From positions 6,406 to 70,405 of the forward strand of contig CAYWTY010000001.1 in assembly GCA_964461335.1 (NCBI GenBank): DNA of 64,000 nt, written 5' to 3'. Of this stretch, positions 44,054 to 52,322 are shown in pieces. The stretch's first letter is position 1; the number at the start of each line of letters is the position of its first letter. The notes beneath the pieces were generated by a model that worked only from the letters and a program-made list of their open reading frames with translations, ran no database searches and was not told where the DNA came from. Origin of the DNA: JAKJBL01 sp964461335. GTDB lineage: Bacteria > Bacillota > Clostridia > Christensenellales > CAG-138. The position numbers and the translations under genes were made by a program.

Positions 44054-44466
44054 ATTAAATCCTCTTTTGTAAATGCAAATGGCAGAAGTTCGCCTAGTGT
44101 CTTAATTTGGTACTTTCCACCACGATTCGCGCAGATTATCGGCATGTCAGGGTCGCAGAATTCAACAAGCACCTGCCTGCAAACTCCGCAAGGCATTGCT
44201 GGCTGTTCACCAGTGGATACAATAGCCAGAGCTTCAAATTCCCGCTCACCTTCAGACACTGCCTTGAAAACCGCAGTACGTTCTGCACAGTTTGAGGGAG
44301 AATAAGCAGCATTTTCAATGTTGCACCCTAAATAATAGGCACCCGAAACTCCTTTAAGGCACGCGCCAACACGAAACCCTGAATATGGAACATACGCCCT
44401 ATCCAGCACTTCGCTTGCCATTCTAAGCATATTTTTAATTTCAAGTTCATGAATCATTCGCTTCAT
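44050..44466 (-). CDS. cdd: Cytidine deaminase
   Basis: This zinc enzyme of pyrimidine salvage converts cytidine to uridine and deoxycytidine to deoxyuridine. The 138 residues have the active-site block NCAERTA with the catalytic Glu, and PCGVCRQVL with two zinc cysteines. CNIENAAYSPSNCAE is the family hallmark. The start codon at 44466 overlaps ybeY by 20 bp; a second ATG three codons on (44457) is possible. The gene dgkA, which often stands between ybeY and cdd in Bacillus, is absent. Confidence 0.95.
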   Translation of the reverse strand: MKRMIHELEIKNMLRMASEVLDRAYVPYSGFRVGACLKGVSGAYYLGCNIENAAYSPSNCAERTAVFKAVSEGEREFEALAIVSTGEQPAMPCGVCRQVLVEFCDPDMPIICANRGGKYQIKTLGELLPFAFTKEDLM

Positions 44467-44896
44467 AGTCTACCCCAACCCTTTCAAGTATCTGTCTTTG
44501 GGCTTCAAACATACGCATTTCCTCTTCAGGCGCACAATGGTCATGCCCGATAAGATGGAGAACCCCATGTATTACCAATAAAACTAATTCGTTAATTAGA
44601 GCGCTGCCTGCCAGTTTAGCCTGCTCCCCAACATATTCAGGGCAAATCGCTACATCTCCCCAGAAGCCATCCCCTGGCAATTGACCAGTTGTAACAGTAG
44701 GGAAGCTTAGAACGTCCGTTTCTTTATCAATACCCCTATTTGATAGGTTTAAAAACCGAATACTGCTGCGCTCAACAACAGTTATATCTAAACTGCCAGC
44801 CAAGCCTTCGCTATTTAAAGCTGAAGCAGCAGCAGATTGAAGGAGCCTGATTTGAGAGGGCAAAAGCAAACCCTTTTCATCATAAACATCTATCAC
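44447..44896 (-). CDS. ybeY: Endoribonuclease YbeY
   Basis: YbeY is a metal-dependent RNase needed for 16S rRNA maturation and ribosome quality control. The 149 residues carry the three-histidine motif HGVLHLIGHDH (about residues 116-126) and the earlier SFPT block. It lies directly after pgpH, with a 1-bp gap, and overlaps cdd, so it is translated in a tight operon. Confidence 0.95.
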   Translation of the reverse strand: MIDVYDEKGLLLPSQIRLLQSAAASALNSEGLAGSLDITVVERSSIRFLNLSNRGIDKETDVLSFPTVTTGQLPGDGFWGDVAICPEYVGEQAKLAGSALINELVLLVIHGVLHLIGHDHCAPEEEMRMFEAQRQILERVGVDYEANDS

Positions 44897-44897
44897 T

Positions 44898-47030
44898 TCA
44901 AACCTCCCCTAGCTTGGGATAAGGTATGCGATCGTGCAAAAGTCCGCTAAACGTTCGCAAAAAGCTCTGCTGTATTATCGCAATCTCTCGAAAGTTTAAA
45001 GGGGATGCAAAAAGCTGCCCATCATCAATCTTATTTCTTATTACGCTTGCTATTGTGCTTTCAACTGTTTCACGGGTCGGGTTATCTAATGCGCGTACTG
45101 CTGCCTCGCAGCTATCTGCCAAAAAGACTATGGCGCTTTCCTTTGTGCTTGGCCGCACACCGGGGTATCGGAAGTTCTTTTGCAAAGGGGCTTTGCCTCC
45201 ATCTGCTTCCATTGCTTTGTGATAAAAATATGCAGCAAGTGTCGTACCATGGTGTTCGAATGCAATTTGTGCTACAGCGGAAGGCAGCTTGTGCTTGTTC
45301 AATAACGCAACCCCATCCTTCTGATGGGATATTATTACAGAAGCGCTCTCTTGAGGAGGCATTGTATCATGGATGTTTTCGTTTGGTTTTTGATTCTCCT
45401 TAAAATACAAAGGCCTTCGCAGCTTCCCAACATCATGGTAATATGCACCTACACGGGCAAGCTGAGAGTCAGCATTTATAGCTTCCGCTGCGCTCTCTGC
45501 AAGAGCAGCTGTCCACATTGAATGGCGATATGTCCCCGGCGCTTCAGTCATCAATTGGCGAAGCAGCGGATGATTGGCATTGGATAATTCGTTAAGCCTA
45601 GCACTTGTTGCAATATCAAAAAGGTTCTCCCATAAAGAGAGCGAACCTACAACAAGAACAGCACATACTGCATTGCTGCCGAGCATCCACGCTGCAGCGA
45701 TTAGTTGTTCCGTAAGTTGCGCTTTTGCAATTAAATATATAGAAAACTGAAGGCATGCAGCAGCAATGCCCGCAAAGAGACCCGCTGCAACAATTGTCCC
45801 TCGCCTTTGGTGCATATGTAGCAAATATACAGCGACCTGCCCTCCTAAAAGCGTTGCCGCTGTCATAACCATTGACTCAAAGCCAAAAATTGGCCCGCTG
45901 TTTCCCTTGCTAAAAAGGCCAATGCAAAAGGAGAGGACGATATTAACTGCCATAGCAGTCTGCTCTTCAACAAGCAAAGCAACCAGCATAACGCCTATAA
46001 GCGCTGGAGAAATACGAAAATCAACAGAACTCAGAGCTGCTGATAGCGCAATTGTGAGTATAATTGAAACAGCCACAATGAGCATACTTTTACTATTTGA
46101 AAGCACATGGCGGCGATATATTGACATGTACGCGAGGAAAGCAGAAAAGACTGCAAGTATGAAGATAAAAATACCTATATGTAGACGATAATCTGCTTTA
46201 CCGGCTGCCACAAGGCTTAAGGAATTAAGCACAGCGTACTGTTCCTTAGTTATGATATCCCCTTGGTGCACAATTACATCACCGCGCCGAATTTCCACAG
46301 GCTCTACAGCTGCTGCTGCAGAAGCCCGTGCATGAGCTGTTGCTGCTCTGTCTTCTACAAATGTCGGCAAGAGATACTCTTCAAATACCCTCTGCCCAAT
46401 ACTTTTTAATATATCGGATATCTCTATTGAATTAAGCTCATGAACTAACGCCGTCTTTTTGGCTTCGAGCATGCGCTCCTCAACACCGCTTTGAAGCACA
46501 TTGATTAGTTTTTGCAATACCGCTTCCTGGAGCCGCAATATTTCATTCTCTTCAACATGAAGCAGCCACCACCCCTCATCTACAGAAAGGGGCATTTTAA
46601 AGCGCGTCAACATTTCTTGGAGTTCTGCAGCTCCTACAACCAGCTGCCATTCACTAACAGATAATCCTCCTGTTGCTCTGAGCCGTGAACCTGAATATGC
46701 AGCACGCAAGGCGTCAGCTTCACGCCTTAAAGAGTTGATTTCCTGGAAGAATGCTGTTGCTCCTTGTGAATAATTATGCGCAAGCGAATCGTCAAGCTTA
46801 TAGACTGCCTGAACTTCATTTGCTGCAACATCGCGCAACGCCTGTGTTGCTGCAGCATTAACAACCGAACGCTGAGCAACTATATTTTGAGTTGCTTTCG
46901 AACCTACCGACACATCATATAGTTTTGGCGTGAGAACTACGACAGCAGCGACAAAGCACGCTGCAAATGCCAATACTGCCATTAGCATTGAAACAAGGCT
47001 TATTCGTTCAGTATCGACGCGTTTGCTCAT
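44898..47030 (-). CDS. pgpH: Cyclic-di-AMP phosphodiesterase PgpH type (7TM-HD)
   Basis: This is a membrane enzyme degrading the second messenger c-di-AMP. The 710 residues comprise one N-terminal span, a large extracytoplasmic 7TMR-HDED domain (about 45-270), seven clustered spans (about 280-460) and a cytoplasmic HD domain with GTYRHSMWTAALAESAA, YYHDVGKL and FEHHGTT. The HD metal ligands are present. The ribosome site is GGAGG. It stands between phoH and ybeY as in Bacillus (yqfF). Potassium and osmotic control via c-di-AMP is the likely role. Confidence 0.94.
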   Translation of the reverse strand: MSKRVDTERISLVSMLMAVLAFAACFVAAVVVLTPKLYDVSVGSKATQNIVAQRSVVNAAATQALRDVAANEVQAVYKLDDSLAHNYSQGATAFFQEINSLRREADALRAAYSGSRLRATGGLSVSEWQLVVGAAELQEMLTRFKMPLSVDEGWWLLHVEENEILRLQEAVLQKLINVLQSGVEERMLEAKKTALVHELNSIEISDILKSIGQRVFEEYLLPTFVEDRAATAHARASAAAAVEPVEIRRGDVIVHQGDIITKEQYAVLNSLSLVAAGKADYRLHIGIFIFILAVFSAFLAYMSIYRRHVLSNSKSMLIVAVSIILTIALSAALSSVDFRISPALIGVMLVALLVEEQTAMAVNIVLSFCIGLFSKGNSGPIFGFESMVMTAATLLGGQVAVYLLHMHQRRGTIVAAGLFAGIAAACLQFSIYLIAKAQLTEQLIAAAWMLGSNAVCAVLVVGSLSLWENLFDIATSARLNELSNANHPLLRQLMTEAPGTYRHSMWTAALAESAAEAINADSQLARVGAYYHDVGKLRRPLYFKENQKPNENIHDTMPPQESASVIISHQKDGVALLNKHKLPSAVAQIAFEHHGTTLAAYFYHKAMEADGGKAPLQKNFRYPGVRPSTKESAIVFLADSCEAAVRALDNPTRETVESTIASVIRNKIDDGQLFASPLNFREIAIIQQSFLRTFSGLLHDRIPYPKLGEV

Positions 47031-47049
47031 GCTGCCTCCTTAAAATTAA

Positions 47050-48045
47050 TTATCCCTTGCGTCTTTCGTAAGCACGGATTATGCGCTGCACCAGGTCGTG
47101 GCGAACAACATCTTTATAAGTAAGCATAATCTGGGCTATTCCTTCAACCCCTTCAAGTACGGAGAGTGCATGTATAAGCCCGCTCTTACGATCTTGCGCT
47201 AAATCAATCTGGGTTATATCGCCTGTTACAACAACGCGAGAACCTTCTCCGAAACGGGTTAAAAACATTTTCATCTGCTCAATTGTGCAATTTTGAGCCT
47301 CATCCAGTATTATGTAAGCATTATTAAGTGTTCGCCCTCTCATATATGCAAGCGGCGCTACTTCAACAGACCCGCGCTCAACTAAACTCCGATATGTTTC
47401 ATTACCGAGAAAGTCATTTAAGGCGTCATGTAGGGGACGCAAATAAGGGTCTACCTTATTTTGCAGGTCTCCAGGTAAAAACCCGAGCTTTTCCCCTGCT
47501 TCGACTGCAGGCCTTGTTAGAATAATGCGGTCAACATCCTTGTTTTTGAATGCTAAAACAGCCATCGCCACAGCAAGATAGGTCTTGCCGGTTCCTGCAG
47601 GCCCAACACCAAAAACCAGTTCGTATTCTTTAAGCGCTTGTACATAGCGTTTTTGGCCAAGTGTTTTGCATTTTATTTGCCTTCCCCGGTTTGTGATTGC
47701 AATTACGTCCCCCATAATCTGCTCAATCATGTCTGCATTTCCCTCTTTTGCAAGGTCCACTGCATACCTGATGCGGCTGCGATTAATGGGCTCACCTTTT
47801 CTAAGCATTTGCAACAGTTTCTCTAAAACAATTGTGCAAAGCTCAACGTTTTCGGGTGCGCCCTCTACTTTTATACAATCAGCAGCAACACTTATGCGAG
47901 TGTGTGTTTCTGATTGCAAAATGTCTAAGTTTTCATCAAATACACCAAACAGCCTAATCTGCTCGTCCATTGATTGAACTTCGAGGAGCGCCTCCGTGCA
48001 TTTAGGAGCGGAATTATCTTCTTTAAAGGTTTTTTCTTCTGCCAA
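47050..48045 (-). CDS. phoH: PhoH family protein
   Basis: This is a cytosolic P-loop ATPase of 331 residues, with Walker A GPAGTGKT, Walker B YIILDEAQN and the conserved TRPAVEAGEKLGFLPGDL block. PhoH-like proteins of this locus (ybeZ/phoH) are linked to RNA processing with YbeY, which is encoded two genes downstream. The N-terminal part (about 1-100) is the usual variable KH-like region. The gene lies between yqfD and pgpH and is probably part of the sporulation-era operon started by yqfC. Confidence 0.94.
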   Translation of the reverse strand: MAEEKTFKEDNSAPKCTEALLEVQSMDEQIRLFGVFDENLDILQSETHTRISVAADCIKVEGAPENVELCTIVLEKLLQMLRKGEPINRSRIRYAVDLAKEGNADMIEQIMGDVIAITNRGRQIKCKTLGQKRYVQALKEYELVFGVGPAGTGKTYLAVAMAVLAFKNKDVDRIILTRPAVEAGEKLGFLPGDLQNKVDPYLRPLHDALNDFLGNETYRSLVERGSVEVAPLAYMRGRTLNNAYIILDEAQNCTIEQMKMFLTRFGEGSRVVVTGDITQIDLAQDRKSGLIHALSVLEGVEGIAQIMLTYKDVVRHDLVQRIIRAYERRKG

Positions 48046-48080
48046 GAAGTGCCTGCCTTTCGTTATTCTATATCTTTCCT

Positions 48081-49256
48081 TTAGTCTTCTATTGTATTAT
48101 CTATTGCTTTTGTTAACCCAATATCCTCAAGTGTGCAAATTGAAACAGCAGCACTAACCCCGCCAGTTTCAAAGATTTCTGTTTCGCTCATTTTTTTAAG
48201 CACATAAGCCTCCTTGGGAACTTGCTCTATAGCATCAAGCTCTGCACAAAACAAGGCTTCAGCCAATAATTCATCAGGTTCACACTGTATGTCTTGGAGC
48301 GTTAATTCATAACAGTTACCTCTTACATACCATAAGGGCAGAACCAAACCCTTAATAACAGATCCATTTGTAAGCTCTATTTCATGCGAGGGATAGTTAA
48401 CCGCAGTTTTATAAACAGGACAGCCTGCAATAAGTATTGCGTGAAATGGCTGAAACCTACCGCTCCTCATAAGCTGTTTTTGCGTAGGCGGCAAGTTTAG
48501 CTCAACCCTATACCAAACTTGAGCTGATACATCACCCTCTGCATGTACCATTAAGCGCTCTAAAGCACCTTCGCGCGTAATATCCCCGCTAATAAGCAAA
48601 TCTCCTGCGCGGACTGCATCTCCCTGTTTAACATTCGCCTTGCCAGAAAGTGCAGTTACCCGTTCAATTATACCATCCTTCTTTGCGACTATATTAACAG
48701 GGATGCTTTTGTCCTGCTGAAGCGGAATGGGTTCAGCTTCAACCACTTTTATACGCATGGTTATGCCATCGAGCTTAACTCCGGCCCATGCAATCCGGTT
48801 ATCAAAGGTTCTTATTGCTTGGCCGAGAGCTGCAGTTTCTATACTCGCACGCGCTGACCCAAAATGCACACCCTCACTTGCAATAGCACGCATTATTACA
48901 GCTTCAGGCACTTGCGAAAGCCCTTCGACACGAATAAGCCAAACCCGTGCCTGCAAAATAACTAAGAGTGAAAAAGAAACTGCTGCACCAAAAATGAGCA
49001 ATTTTCTAAACCTGTATTTTGCATATAAAAAGGGAATTCCATGCCGCTTGATTATATGAATACGGCAGCTTAAGCCCCGCTTAAGTTCCCTGAGCTTAGG
49101 AAAGTCCTTTGCGCGCATCTCTGCATTTACGCAACCATGCTCTAGGCGATACACATTCCAGACAGGTATTCCTGCCTTAAGAATACGATTTAAAATGCGC
49201 TCAATGCCAGGACCATCCAACCGTATAATAACATATCCAAAAACAGAATTCCACAT
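48081..49256 (-). CDS. yqfD: Sporulation protein YqfD
   Basis: YqfD is a membrane-associated sporulation protein; in Bacillus it is in the sigma-E regulon and needed for efficient spore formation. The 391 residues have an N-terminal cytoplasmic domain (about 1-85), one membrane span (about 88-106) and a long outer region containing WLIRVEGLSQVPEAVI and the IVAKKDGIIERVTALSGKANVKQGDAV block, a biotinyl-like hammerhead fold. It lies 31 bp after yqfC, as in most spore formers. Confidence 0.92.
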   Translation of the reverse strand: MWNSVFGYVIIRLDGPGIERILNRILKAGIPVWNVYRLEHGCVNAEMRAKDFPKLRELKRGLSCRIHIIKRHGIPFLYAKYRFRKLLIFGAAVSFSLLVILQARVWLIRVEGLSQVPEAVIMRAIASEGVHFGSARASIETAALGQAIRTFDNRIAWAGVKLDGITMRIKVVEAEPIPLQQDKSIPVNIVAKKDGIIERVTALSGKANVKQGDAVRAGDLLISGDITREGALERLMVHAEGDVSAQVWYRVELNLPPTQKQLMRSGRFQPFHAILIAGCPVYKTAVNYPSHEIELTNGSVIKGLVLPLWYVRGNCYELTLQDIQCEPDELLAEALFCAELDAIEQVPKEAYVLKKMSETEIFETGGVSAAVSICTLEDIGLTKAIDNTIED

Positions 49257-49287
49257 TAAAGCCTTTCTCCTAATTTTATAAGTTTTT

Positions 49288-49605
49288 CTATTCTAAGAAT
49301 TTAACACACTCAACCACTCCATTTATATAAGCACGACCATACGCAAGCTGTTTAAGAATTAGGTTAGAGCCCATAATTTCAAGCACTCCCTCGTGTGTAA
49401 GGAATCGTACCATCTTCAAATTATACTGCAGTACACCTTTATGGTTTTCGATAAGCAGGTTGCTCTTACCAACCATAGTTAGCTTTGGTGTTAATGCATC
49501 CGTTTCTATTGGTAAATCCATTGCTTCTAGCAGTACGCTCTTCCACTTCGGCTTACGTGCTTTTTTAGCTTTTAGTTTAGATGTTTTGTACTTGCTGGCT
49601 GCCAT
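49288..49605 (-). CDS. yqfC: Sporulation protein YqfC
   Basis: This 105-residue protein of the YabP/YqfC family has a basic N-terminus (KTSKLKAKKARKPKWK), then MVGKSNLLIENHKGVLQYN and the C-terminal block GVLEIMGSNLILKQL, in the family order. Its role is unclear but it is sigma-E controlled in Bacillus and paired with yqfD. A GGAGGG ribosome site precedes the ATG. It is divergent from sigG with a 230-bp gap. I found no convincing sigma-E promoter by eye. Confidence 0.9.
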   Translation of the reverse strand: MAASKYKTSKLKAKKARKPKWKSVLLEAMDLPIETDALTPKLTMVGKSNLLIENHKGVLQYNLKMVRFLTHEGVLEIMGSNLILKQLAYGRAYINGVVECVKFLE

Positions 49606-49664
49606 TTTCTTTCCCTCCGTTATATCAACCTATGCTTATTCAAGCAAGGTTAGTCAGCAGAACC

Positions 49665-49694
49665 TGTATAGGTGTGGCAAATAATACCAGACTA
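49665..49694 (+). promoter_or_regulatory. Candidate sigma-G autoregulated promoter of sigG
   Basis: TGTATA (49665-49670), a 17-nt spacer and CAGACTA (49688-49694) match the sigma-G pattern TGAATA-N17/18-CATACTA at 5/6 and 6/7 positions. sigG is known to be autoregulated. The leader would be about 135 nt and contains a weak GCCTA/TAGGC hairpin (about 49765-49801). Confidence 0.5.
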
Positions 49695-49835
49695 TTTTTT
49701 TAATCTGAGATTTCCCCCATTTTGCGATGTTCCTTCGACTTATTGCTCAAGTTGCAGCTGTTTCGCCTAGGATAAAAAACCCCACTTAGGCAAAGATAAA
49801 AATAGCTACAGCAAATGGATGGGGGTACAGCTCTT

Positions 49836-50609
49836 ATGGCGCTTAATAAAGTAGAAATCTGCGGAGTTGATACCTCAAAGCTGCCGGTGCTAACCCAAAA
49901 ACAAATGCGCACATTGCTTTTAAAAGTTAAAACAGGCGATAATTCGGCACGTGATGAGTTTTTAAGAAGCAATCTGCGGCTGGTACTTAGCGTAATACAA
50001 CGCTTTACAAATCGTGGCGAACAGATGGACGACCTTTTTCAGGTAGGCTGTATAGGCCTTATAAAAGCTCTCGATAACTTCGATTTATCCCATGACGTCA
50101 AGTTTTCAACTTACGCAGTTCCGATGATCATCGGCGAGGTGCGCAGGCATTTAAGGGATAACAACACAATCCGCGTAAGCAGAAGCCTTAGAGATACGGC
50201 TTATAAAGCGTTGCAGACGCGCAAGCGGTTAATGGATGAGCTCTCAAGGGAGCCAAGCATATCCGAAATCGCCAAGGCGCTTGAGATTTCTGAAGAAGAT
50301 GTTGTTTTTGCGCTTGATGCTATACAGGACCCTATTTCCCTGCATGAGCCGATTTATCATGATGACGGTGATGCAATTTTTGTAATGGATCAAATTGGCG
50401 ACTCAAAGGTAAACGATGCCAGTTGGTTAGATAGCATTGCAATTTGGCAGGGAATATCACACCTTGATGAACGCGAGCAGCGGATACTTCAAATGCGCTT
50501 CTTTGAAGGCAAAACGCAAATGGAAGTCAGTAAAGAAATCGGCATAAGCCAAGCACAGGTTTCACGCTTAGAAAAAAATGCTTTAAAGCATATGCAAAAA
50601 TATGTATAG
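49836..50609 (+). CDS. sigG: RNA polymerase sporulation sigma factor sigma-G
   Basis: Sigma-G is the late forespore sigma factor, 257 residues from ATG 49836. The N-terminus KVEICGVDTSKLPVL is the sigma-G signature. Region 2 has DDLFQVGCIGLIKALDNFDLSHDVKFSTYAVPMI, split by its helices, and region 4 has KTQMEVSKEIGISQAQVSRLEK. A GGGGGT ribosome site is 9 nt upstream; an earlier ATG at 49815 lies before it and is unlikely. It sits head-to-head with the end of sigE. In Bacillus and Clostridium, sigG follows sigE in the same direction, so this orientation is unusual. Confidence 0.95.
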   Translation: MALNKVEICGVDTSKLPVLTQKQMRTLLLKVKTGDNSARDEFLRSNLRLVLSVIQRFTNRGEQMDDLFQVGCIGLIKALDNFDLSHDVKFSTYAVPMIIGEVRRHLRDNNTIRVSRSLRDTAYKALQTRKRLMDELSREPSISEIAKALEISEEDVVFALDAIQDPISLHEPIYHDDGDAIFVMDQIGDSKVNDASWLDSIAIWQGISHLDEREQRILQMRFFEGKTQMEVSKEIGISQAQVSRLEKNALKHMQKYV

Positions 50610-50629
50610 AAGCCGGAAGAACTCTTTCG

Positions 50630-51328
50630 TTATTCCATCCTTAGCATTTCTTTTCTGAGCCTTTTGATTATGCGCTTTTCGAGCCTTGATATATAGCTTT
50701 GTGATATCCCCAAAATATCAGCAACCTGCTTTTGCGTACATTCTCTATCAGTATTTAGCCCGAAGCGCAATTCTACGATATGCTGCTCTCTTGGGGTTAG
50801 TTTTTTCAATGCAGATAGCAGCAGTTCACGGTCAACTTCATCCTCAATGCCTCGCTCAATAATGTCGCAATCAGTACCAAGGATATCTGAGAGCAACAGC
50901 TCATTACCATCCCAATCTATATTAAGGGGCTCATCTAGCGACACCTCCATCTTTAACCTGCATGTTCGCCTTAGGTGCATAAGGATTTCGTTCTCTATAC
51001 ACCTTGAAGCATATGTCGCGAGCTTTATTTTCTTTTTAGGGTCGAATGTGTTAACCGCTTTTATAAGGCCTATTGTGCCTATTGAAATTAAATCTTCAAT
51101 ACAAACCCCGGTATTCTCAAATTTGCGCGCAATATAAACCACAAGCCGAAGGTTCCGCTCAATAAGCAGCCGAGGTGCAGCTGTGTCGCCATTAGAAAGC
51201 CGCATTATCCATTCTTGTTCCTCATCAGCTGAAAGCGGCGGGGGCAAAGTTTCCCCCGAACCAACATACCAAATTCCTTTTGGCTTACGGAAGAACAGCC
51301 TACTCAACCATTGGATTAACCGTTTCAT
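50630..51328 (-). CDS. sigE: RNA polymerase sporulation sigma factor sigma-E
   Basis: Sigma-E is the early mother-cell sigma factor, made as an inactive membrane-bound precursor. The 232 residues start with the pro-sequence ([14 protein letters not shown], about 2-15, hydrophobic and basic). Region 2 contains [21 protein letters not shown] and region 4.2 [20 protein letters not shown]. Cleavage of the pro-sequence by SpoIIGA frees the active form; the peptidase gene is 31 bp upstream. The stop is only 20 bp from the convergent sigG stop, with no terminator between them. Confidence 0.96.
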   Translation of the reverse strand: MKRLIQWLSRLFFRKPKGIWYVGSGETLPPPLSADEEQEWIMRLSNGDTAAPRLLIERNLRLVVYIARKFENTGVCIEDLISIGTIGLIKAVNTFDPKKKIKLATYASRCIENEILMHLRRTCRLKMEVSLDEPLNIDWDGNELLLSDILGTDCDIIERGIEDEVDRELLLSALKKLTPREQHIVELRFGLNTDRECTQKQVADILGISQSYISRLEKRIIKRLRKEMLRME

Positions 51329-51359
51329 AATATATTGCCCCCTAATGAAGACTGTTTGT

Positions 51360-52139
51360 TCATGACGGCAGCGCTATGCTGCCAATTATAGCGCCTGCAT
51401 CCTTTATTTCTAATGGAGCACATGCAACCATTATATCCATGTCTCGCCAAGTACCACATATTAGTGCTTTTGCTGACTTTGCCCTGCGCGTAATAATTTC
51501 TCCACTAGAACCCAACCCATAGTAAAGAACCGGGTATCCATTCTCAAATTTCGGGCAATTGTTTATTAAAACAACAGGTAAGCCTGATATAGGTTCAACA
51601 AGCAGGTTGCCTGTATCAATTAGGGCTGTCGTATTTAGACAATATCCGTCTACAATTACTTTTAGCTGTATTCTGTTTGCATCAATACGTGCCATGTAAC
51701 GCAAATAGCGCAGGCAACGAGGTAATAGTGAACCTAGAGTTACTGTTATAAGCAGTATGCGTATTTCTACAGACCCGATTAATATTCCTCCAACAATAGC
51801 AGTTTTAGCAGCTTTAGCTTGCATATACGTTAAGATAAGCATCAGGCCGCCAAGCAGCATAGCACATAACAGCACGCAAAGAAGTGACCTTAAGTATCCG
51901 GTTAAATTGTTAAATTTTAACCCAAACGCAAGAACAAGCGCAAACAATAACTTGGGCAGCATTTTTGTAAGCACAGGGCAGTTGGAAACCGCTAATAAAG
52001 CAAATACTGCACCAGATAGCGCTACAACCGGGGCTACAAACATACGCAACCGTAACCCTGATAAGGCTGCTGAAAGGACTAACACCGCAATATTCATGAG
52101 CATATTGTCCAACAGAAACCATTCAATTGAAATGCGCAT
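51360..52139 (-). CDS. spoIIGA: Sigma-E processing peptidase SpoIIGA
   Basis: SpoIIGA is a membrane aspartic protease that activates pro-sigma-E in the mother cell after a forespore signal. The protein is 259 residues from ATG 52137-52139, where GGGGAG lies 6 nt upstream. About five membrane spans fill residues 5-140. The C-terminal half is a retropepsin-like domain with the catalytic ALIDTGNLL (Asp at about 175) and [10 protein letters not shown]. It is co-transcribed with sigE. A Spo0A-box-like sequence lies upstream, fitting Spo0A control. Confidence 0.93.
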   Translation of the reverse strand: MRISIEWFLLDNMLMNIAVLVLSAALSGLRLRMFVAPVVALSGAVFALLAVSNCPVLTKMLPKLLFALVLAFGLKFNNLTGYLRSLLCVLLCAMLLGGLMLILTYMQAKAAKTAIVGGILIGSVEIRILLITVTLGSLLPRCLRYLRYMARIDANRIQLKVIVDGYCLNTTALIDTGNLLVEPISGLPVVLINNCPKFENGYPVLYYGLGSSGEIITRRAKSAKALICGTWRDMDIMVACAPLEIKDAGAIIGSIALPS

Positions 52140-52181
52140 ACCTATCTCCCCTGCCTTAAGCAAAGGCAGTAGCCAAAGCTA

Positions 52182-52230
52182 TTGCTTGATGGCACAGTAT
52201 AGCATATGTTTAGCACAGAATTTGTAGAAC
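52182..52230 (-). promoter_or_regulatory. spoIIGA promoter region with Spo0A box candidate
   Basis: TTTGTAGAA (52221-52229, plus strand) matches the Spo0A box TTTGTCGAA at 8 of 9 positions. On the minus strand a TATACT -10 candidate lies about 23 bp further downstream (near 52194-52199). The Bacillus spoIIG promoter is Spo0A-activated with a long spacer, so the layout fits. Confidence 0.4.
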
Positions 52231-52322
52231 AAATGAAGCCTATATATGCAGGCTCTGCATAATATGGCATAGAAGAGCAGACGCACGCTATTATTGCATT
52301 TTTAAAGCTTTGAACCCTACCC

